Origin: Alphaproteobacteria bacterium
Lineage (GTDB): Bacteria > Pseudomonadota > Alphaproteobacteria > Sphingomonadales > Sphingomonadaceae
DNA: 9,298 nt
Direction: 5' to 3'
Assembly (NCBI GenBank): GCA_028293055.1
Contig: JAQGLD010000046.1
Coordinates: 1-9,298 of the forward strand
In this document: piece after piece, positions 6,571-9,298 of the stretch
How the letters are laid out: each line of letters opens with the position of its first letter
Position numbering within the stretch: position 1 is the stretch's first letter
Made by a program: the position numbers and the translations under genes
Notes under the pieces: model-generated
Databases searched by the model: none
What the model was told of the DNA's origin: nothing
The model's input: only the letters and a program-made list of their open reading frames with translations

Positions 6571-6621
6571 AGCGCATCGTCGATGTCGAAAACCGGTTCC
6601 CACTTTTCCGCACGATGCTCT
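6571..6621. repeat. Short intergenic inverted-repeat element of alphaproteobacterial type
   Basis: AGCGCATCGT (6571-6580) is repeated in inverted form as ACGATGCTCT (6612-6621), 9 of 10 bases matching, around a core that contains the palindrome AACCGGTT (6591-6598) and CCCACTTTTCCGC. Sequences of this kind (AAAACCGGTTCCCACTTTTCC...) are dispersed intergenic repeats familiar from many alphaproteobacterial genomes; copy number here cannot be seen from one window. The element ends directly at the TAAGGG ribosome binding site of the threonine aldolase gene, so it forms the 5' leader or promoter region of that gene. Confidence 0.65.
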
Positions 6622-6632
6622 AAGGGCGCGCG

Positions 6633-7634
6633 ATGCGCTTCTTCTCAGACAATGCCGCCGCAGCCTGCCCCGAGGTCATGCAGTCGCTCGCCGATGCGAA
6701 CAGCCTCGACACTGCTTATGACGGGGATCGCTGGAGCAAGCGGCTCGACGCTGCCTTTTCCGAGCTGTTCGGAACCGAGGTCGCCGCTTTGTGGGTGGCG
6801 ACCGGGACCGCGGCCAATTCGCTCGCGCTCGCCGCCTTGTGCCCGCCGTTCGGAAGCATCGTCTGTCATCGCGACGCGCATATCCAGAATGACGAATGCG
6901 GCGCCCCCGAATTCTACACCCACGGAGCCAAGCTGCTGCTCGGCGAGGGCGAAGGCGCCAAGCTGGATACGGACACGGTCTCGGCCTTGCTGGCGACGGT
7001 GCGCAGCGATGTCCACCAGACCCAGCCGGCCGCCCTCTCGATCACCAACGCCACCGAATATGGCCTGGTCTATTCCCCGCAGGAGGTCTCGGCGCTCGGC
7101 GCGCTGTGCCGCGAGCGCAAGCTCGGTTTCCATATGGACGGCGCCCGCTTCGCCAATGCGGTGGTCAGCCTCGATTGCTCGCCCGCGGACCTCACCTGGA
7201 AGGCCGGAGTCGACGCCTTGAGCTTCGGATTCGCCAAGAATGGCGGGATGTCCGCCGAAGCCCTTATCTTCTTCCGTCCCGAGCTGCGTGACGCCACCTT
7301 GTACCGCCGCAAGCGCGCCGGCCACCTCCTCTCGAAGGGCCGCTTTCTCGCCGCCCAGATCCTGGCGATGCTCGAAGGCGATGTCTGGCTTCGTAATGCC
7401 CGCGCCGCAAACGCCGCGGCCGCGACTCTCGCCGAAGCGGCCGGGGACCGCCTCGTCCTGCCGGTCGAGGCCAACGAGATCTTCCTCAAGGTGAGCCCGG
7501 ACGAAGCTGCGGCGTTGCGCGCGCAGGGGTTCGATTTCTACGACTGGGGGCCGGGCGAGGCGCGGCTGGTGACCAGCTGGGATTCCGATCCCGCGGCGGT
7601 GGCGACGCTCGCCGCCGCCATCGCCAGGCTGTGA
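6633..7634 (+). CDS. ltaE: Low-specificity L-threonine aldolase (PLP-dependent)
   Basis: A 333-residue fold-type I PLP enzyme that cleaves L-threonine or L-allo-threonine to glycine and acetaldehyde in the cytoplasm; the length is typical of the family. Visible active-site elements are the phosphate-binding TGTAAN loop (57-62), H83 in HRDAHIQNDECGA (the ring-stacking histidine, same number as in E. coli LtaE), D169 in HMDGARF (contacts the pyridine nitrogen) with R172, and Schiff-base K202 in SFGFAKNGGMSAEA. The KNG(G/C/A)MxAEA form around the lysine belongs to the bacterial branch that differs from E. coli LtaE, so beta-hydroxy amino acid specificity may differ; phenylserine or beta-eliminating activity is possible. 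The start ATG at 6633 has AAGGG six bases upstream. The stop TGA overlaps the GTG start of the next gene by 4 bases, indicating translational coupling. The leader is largely a repeat element. Confidence 0.92.
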   Translation: MRFFSDNAAAACPEVMQSLADANSLDTAYDGDRWSKRLDAAFSELFGTEVAALWVATGTAANSLALAALCPPFGSIVCHRDAHIQNDECGAPEFYTHGAKLLLGEGEGAKLDTDTVSALLATVRSDVHQTQPAALSITNATEYGLVYSPQEVSALGALCRERKLGFHMDGARFANAVVSLDCSPADLTWKAGVDALSFGFAKNGGMSAEALIFFRPELRDATLYRRKRAGHLLSKGRFLAAQILAMLEGDVWLRNARAANAAAATLAEAAGDRLVLPVEANEIFLKVSPDEAAALRAQGFDFYDWGPGEARLVTSWDSDPAAVATLAAAIARL

Positions 7635-8647
7635 GCGGTCCGGCCGCCGGCTCACCCTCCCCCGCCCACGGCGCCTCGCCTCCCGCCGGCCCGGCACCAA
7701 AGGCGGTAGCCGACAATTTCCTCCAGCTTCGGGTGCTGGTCCCGTTCGTCGTCGTCACCCTGATCTGGAGCTCGACCTGGATCGTCATTCTCGGCCAGCT
7801 CGGGCCGGTGCCCGCAGCCTGGTCGGTGACCTATCGCTTCGCGATCGCCGCGGCCGCGATGTTCGCCTACGCCGCCGCGACGCGCTCCCCGCTGACGATC
7901 GGCCGCGAGGGCCACATCCTCGCCGCGATCTGCGGAGTCCCGCAATTCTGCATCAACTATATCGCGGTCTATGCCGCCGAGGATCATGTCACTTCGGGCC
8001 TTGTCGCAGTGATGTTCTCGCTGTTGCTCGTGCCCAATTCCGCCATGGCCTGGCTGTTCCTGCGCCAGCGGCCGTCGGGACGATTCCTCGCCGGATCCGC
8101 GGTCGCTGCGGTCGGGGTCGCCTTGCTGTTCGTCCAGGAGTTGCGCAGCAGCCGCGCCTCCAGCCACGACGTGCTGCTCGGAATCCTGTTCACCCTCGCA
8201 GCGATTCTCGCCGCCTCGGCCGCCAACACCCTGCAGGGCTCGCAGCGGGTGCGGATGCGGCCGGTGACCGCCATGGTCGCCTGGTCGATGCTCTATGGCG
8301 TGATCGCCAATGGCGCCGTCGCCTGGCTGCTGGCCGGGCCGCCGGTGCTCGACGGCCGCCTCGAATATTGGATCGGCCTGCTCTATCTCGGCCTGCTCGG
8401 CTCCGCTCTCGCCTTCGCCCTCTACTACCATGTGATCCGCGCGGTCGGACCGGGCAAGGCGGCCTATTCGAGCCTGCTCGTGCCCCTGCTCGCGATGTTG
8501 CTCTCGACCCTGTTCGAAGGCTATCGATGGACGCCGCTGGCCATCGCCGGCGGGGTGGTCGCGATGGCAGGCCTCGGCATCGCGCTGAGGTCCCGCCGCC
8601 AGCCCGCGCCCGAGGTGGCGGAGTGCGAGGCTATGTCGACTCCGTAG
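7631..8647 (+). CDS. EamA/DMT-family transporter, ten membrane spans
   Basis: A 338-residue inner-membrane protein of the drug/metabolite transporter superfamily. Ten hydrophobic helices are visible, in two EamA repeats of five: about residues 37-168 (starting VLVPFVVVTLIWSSTWIVIL) and 181-320 (with the typical second-repeat run LLYLGLLGSALAFALYYHVI, then GKAAYSSLLVPLLAMLLSTLFEG). The family mainly exports amino acids and other small metabolites; the substrate cannot be read from sequence. The start is GTG at 7631, inside the TGA of the threonine aldolase gene (GTGA overlap), and no other start exists before the first helix, so this choice is well supported. The first 30 residues are an unusual Pro/Ala/Gly/Ser-rich cytoplasmic tail. 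Coupling to the aldolase suggests export of threonine, glycine or a related beta-hydroxy amino acid, which is inference. The stop lies 47 bp before tRNA-Arg. Confidence 0.92.
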   Translation: MSGPAAGSPSPAHGASPPAGPAPKAVADNFLQLRVLVPFVVVTLIWSSTWIVILGQLGPVPAAWSVTYRFAIAAAAMFAYAAATRSPLTIGREGHILAAICGVPQFCINYIAVYAAEDHVTSGLVAVMFSLLLVPNSAMAWLFLRQRPSGRFLAGSAVAAVGVALLFVQELRSSRASSHDVLLGILFTLAAILAASAANTLQGSQRVRMRPVTAMVAWSMLYGVIANGAVAWLLAGPPVLDGRLEYWIGLLYLGLLGSALAFALYYHVIRAVGPGKAAYSSLLVPLLAMLLSTLFEGYRWTPLAIAGGVVAMAGLGIALRSRRQPAPEVAECEAMSTP

Positions 8648-8694
8648 CCGGGCGGTTCCGCTTCGAGTCAAACCACGCTAGGGGAGGCCGACGC

Positions 8695-8771
8695 GCGCCC
8701 GTAGCTCAGTTGGATAGAGCACGAGCCTTCTAAGCTTGGGGCCGCAGGTTCGAATCCTGCCGGGCGCGCCA
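8695..8771 (+). tRNA. tRNA-Arg (anticodon TCT)
   Basis: A complete 77-nt cloverleaf with encoded CCA. The acceptor stem is GCGCCCG/CGGGCGC, the D arm GCTC/GAGC, and the anticodon stem CGAGC/GCTTG with one G-T wobble. The loop is CTTCTAA with TCT at 8729-8731, reading AGA (and AGG by wobble). The T arm is GCAGG/CCTGC around TTCGAAT, and the discriminator base is G. A CTAGGG at 8678-8683 could be a -10 box, but no good -35 accompanies it, so the tRNA may also be read through from the transporter gene 47 bp upstream. It serves a codon that is rare in GC-rich genomes. Confidence 0.98.
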
Positions 8772-8824
8772 ATCTCCTGAACAGGCTGGTCCGAACTGAG
8801 TAGCTGCGGCGCTCGGCGTGGATG

Positions 8825-9298
8825 TCATGCCGCGCCACCCGCCCGGAGCGATCGGGCGAGCGCCGCCATTCGCCGCTCGCGCGCGGTGATGGCGAGAAGC
8901 GCGTGACCGACCGCCGGCGCGATCTCCTCGAGCATTGCGATCGCTCCGCTGTCGGGAATGCTGCCGTCGGGGCGGCGGCCGATCAGCATCCAGCCGATCG
9001 CACGCGGCTCGCCATCCGGCCGCGCCACCAGCGGCACACGCAGGGGCAATAGAAAGTCGGTCCGCTCGTACGCCGTCTCGAGGGCCGCCGGGGGCTCGTT
9101 TCCGGAGAGCCACTCGCCGACCTCCTGGCGGGAAATCCCCTGGTGCGCGCCGATCGTCCACGAGCCGCCCTCCTCGTCCAGGCAGGTTGCGAGCGCGATG
9201 CGTTCGGCGCGCACCGCTGGAGCGGCCGCACGGCAGACATGCTCCATCATCCGGGAGGCGTCCGCGGTCTCTTCCATGTCGTGGACCGCCTGGGGAAG
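8825..9298 (-). CDS. GAF-like sensory protein, C-terminal fragment (runs off right edge)
   Basis: The minus-strand frame is open from the right edge to a TGA at 8825-8827, giving the last 157 residues. An ATG at 9277 exists, but the frame continues upstream without a stop (LPQAVHD before MEETADAS), so the protein probably starts outside the window. The visible part looks like one GAF-type domain: a helix (SRMMEHVCRAAAPAVRAERI), strands (ALATCLDEEGGSWTIG), a middle with FLLPLRVPLVARPDGEPRAIGWMLIG, the RRPDGSIPDSGAIAMLEEIAPAVGHAL helix, and a basic tail ending in SLRAGGAA. GAF domains bind small molecules or mediate dimerisation in signalling proteins. The protein ends right after the domain with no kinase, GGDEF or HTH module, so any output part would have to be N-terminal and unseen. 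It is convergent with tRNA-Arg. The GAF call rests on overall pattern, not on invariant residues. Confidence 0.6.
   Translation of the reverse strand, partial: LPQAVHDMEETADASRMMEHVCRAAAPAVRAERIALATCLDEEGGSWTIGAHQGISRQEVGEWLSGNEPPAALETAYERTDFLLPLRVPLVARPDGEPRAIGWMLIGRRPDGSIPDSGAIAMLEEIAPAVGHALLAITARERRMAALARSLRAGGAA

Noticed and set aside
5686..7221. 511-codon Ser/Arg-rich plus-strand ORF spanning two genes
   Set aside because: It runs out of frame through the end of one gene, a repeat-bearing spacer and into the aldolase gene. Its Ser/Arg/Pro composition is typical of a shifted frame in GC-rich DNA.
7652..8671. 339-codon minus-strand ORF opposite the transporter
   Set aside because: It is Gly/Arg/Asp/Glu-rich, as expected from the reverse of membrane-helix codons, and the transporter reading is unambiguous.
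8368..8733. Plus-strand ORF ending APVAQLDRARAF
   Set aside because: It overlaps the transporter gene out of frame and ends inside tRNA-Arg. VAQLDRA is a sense-strand tRNA-derived artefact.
8730..9161. Minus-strand ORF ending RARQDSNLRPQA
   Set aside because: The QDSNLRP ending is antisense tRNA-Arg, another classic annotation artefact. The rest of the frame is a shadow of the GAF-like gene.

Overview
The window is gene-dense, GC-rich DNA that reads like an ordinary chromosomal segment of an alphaproteobacterium, most likely Sphingomonadales. This placement is an inference from three things: the strong G/C third-position bias, short intergenic palindromic repeats of the CCCTCTCCC/GGGAGAGGG and AACCGGTTCCCACTTTTCC types, and protein sequences that look sphingomonad-like. 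No phage, transposase, plasmid, CRISPR or classical defence genes are visible.

Layout from left to right. (1) 1-3038: two peptidase genes point away from each other across a 68-bp spacer. On the left is the N-terminal 392 residues of an oligopeptidase B (minus strand, running off the left edge). On the right is a complete long-form Xaa-Pro aminopeptidase with all five metal ligands. (2) 3047-3540: a 131-bp compound palindromic repeat, a tiny charged-helix protein whose C-terminus is encoded by that repeat, a tRNA-Thr(GGT) with a consensus-like -35 box, and a 32-residue single-span membrane protein behind a very strong ribosome binding site. (3) 3564-4383: two tandem PilZ (c-di-GMP receptor) genes on the minus strand, which with the 32-residue protein look like a three-gene operon. 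(4) 4542-6491: a long exported helical-repeat protein that ends in a TonB C-terminal-like domain and seems to carry a second, degenerate copy of it in the middle. (5) 6571-8647: a repeat element, then a PLP-dependent threonine aldolase overlapping by 4 bases with a ten-span EamA/DMT exporter. (6) 8695-9298: tRNA-Arg(TCT) and the C-terminal part of a GAF-like protein that runs off the right edge.

Functional threads. The two peptidases plausibly cooperate in intracellular peptide turnover (basic-residue cleavage and removal of residues before proline). The PilZ pair points to c-di-GMP-dependent control of surface behaviour, possibly with the small membrane protein as partner. The aldolase/exporter pair suggests coupled amino-acid breakdown and export. 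The least described items are the duplicated TonB_C-like protein, the PilZ plus micro-membrane-protein operon, and the repeat-derived C-terminus of the small charged protein. I see no clear evidence of a wholly new system.
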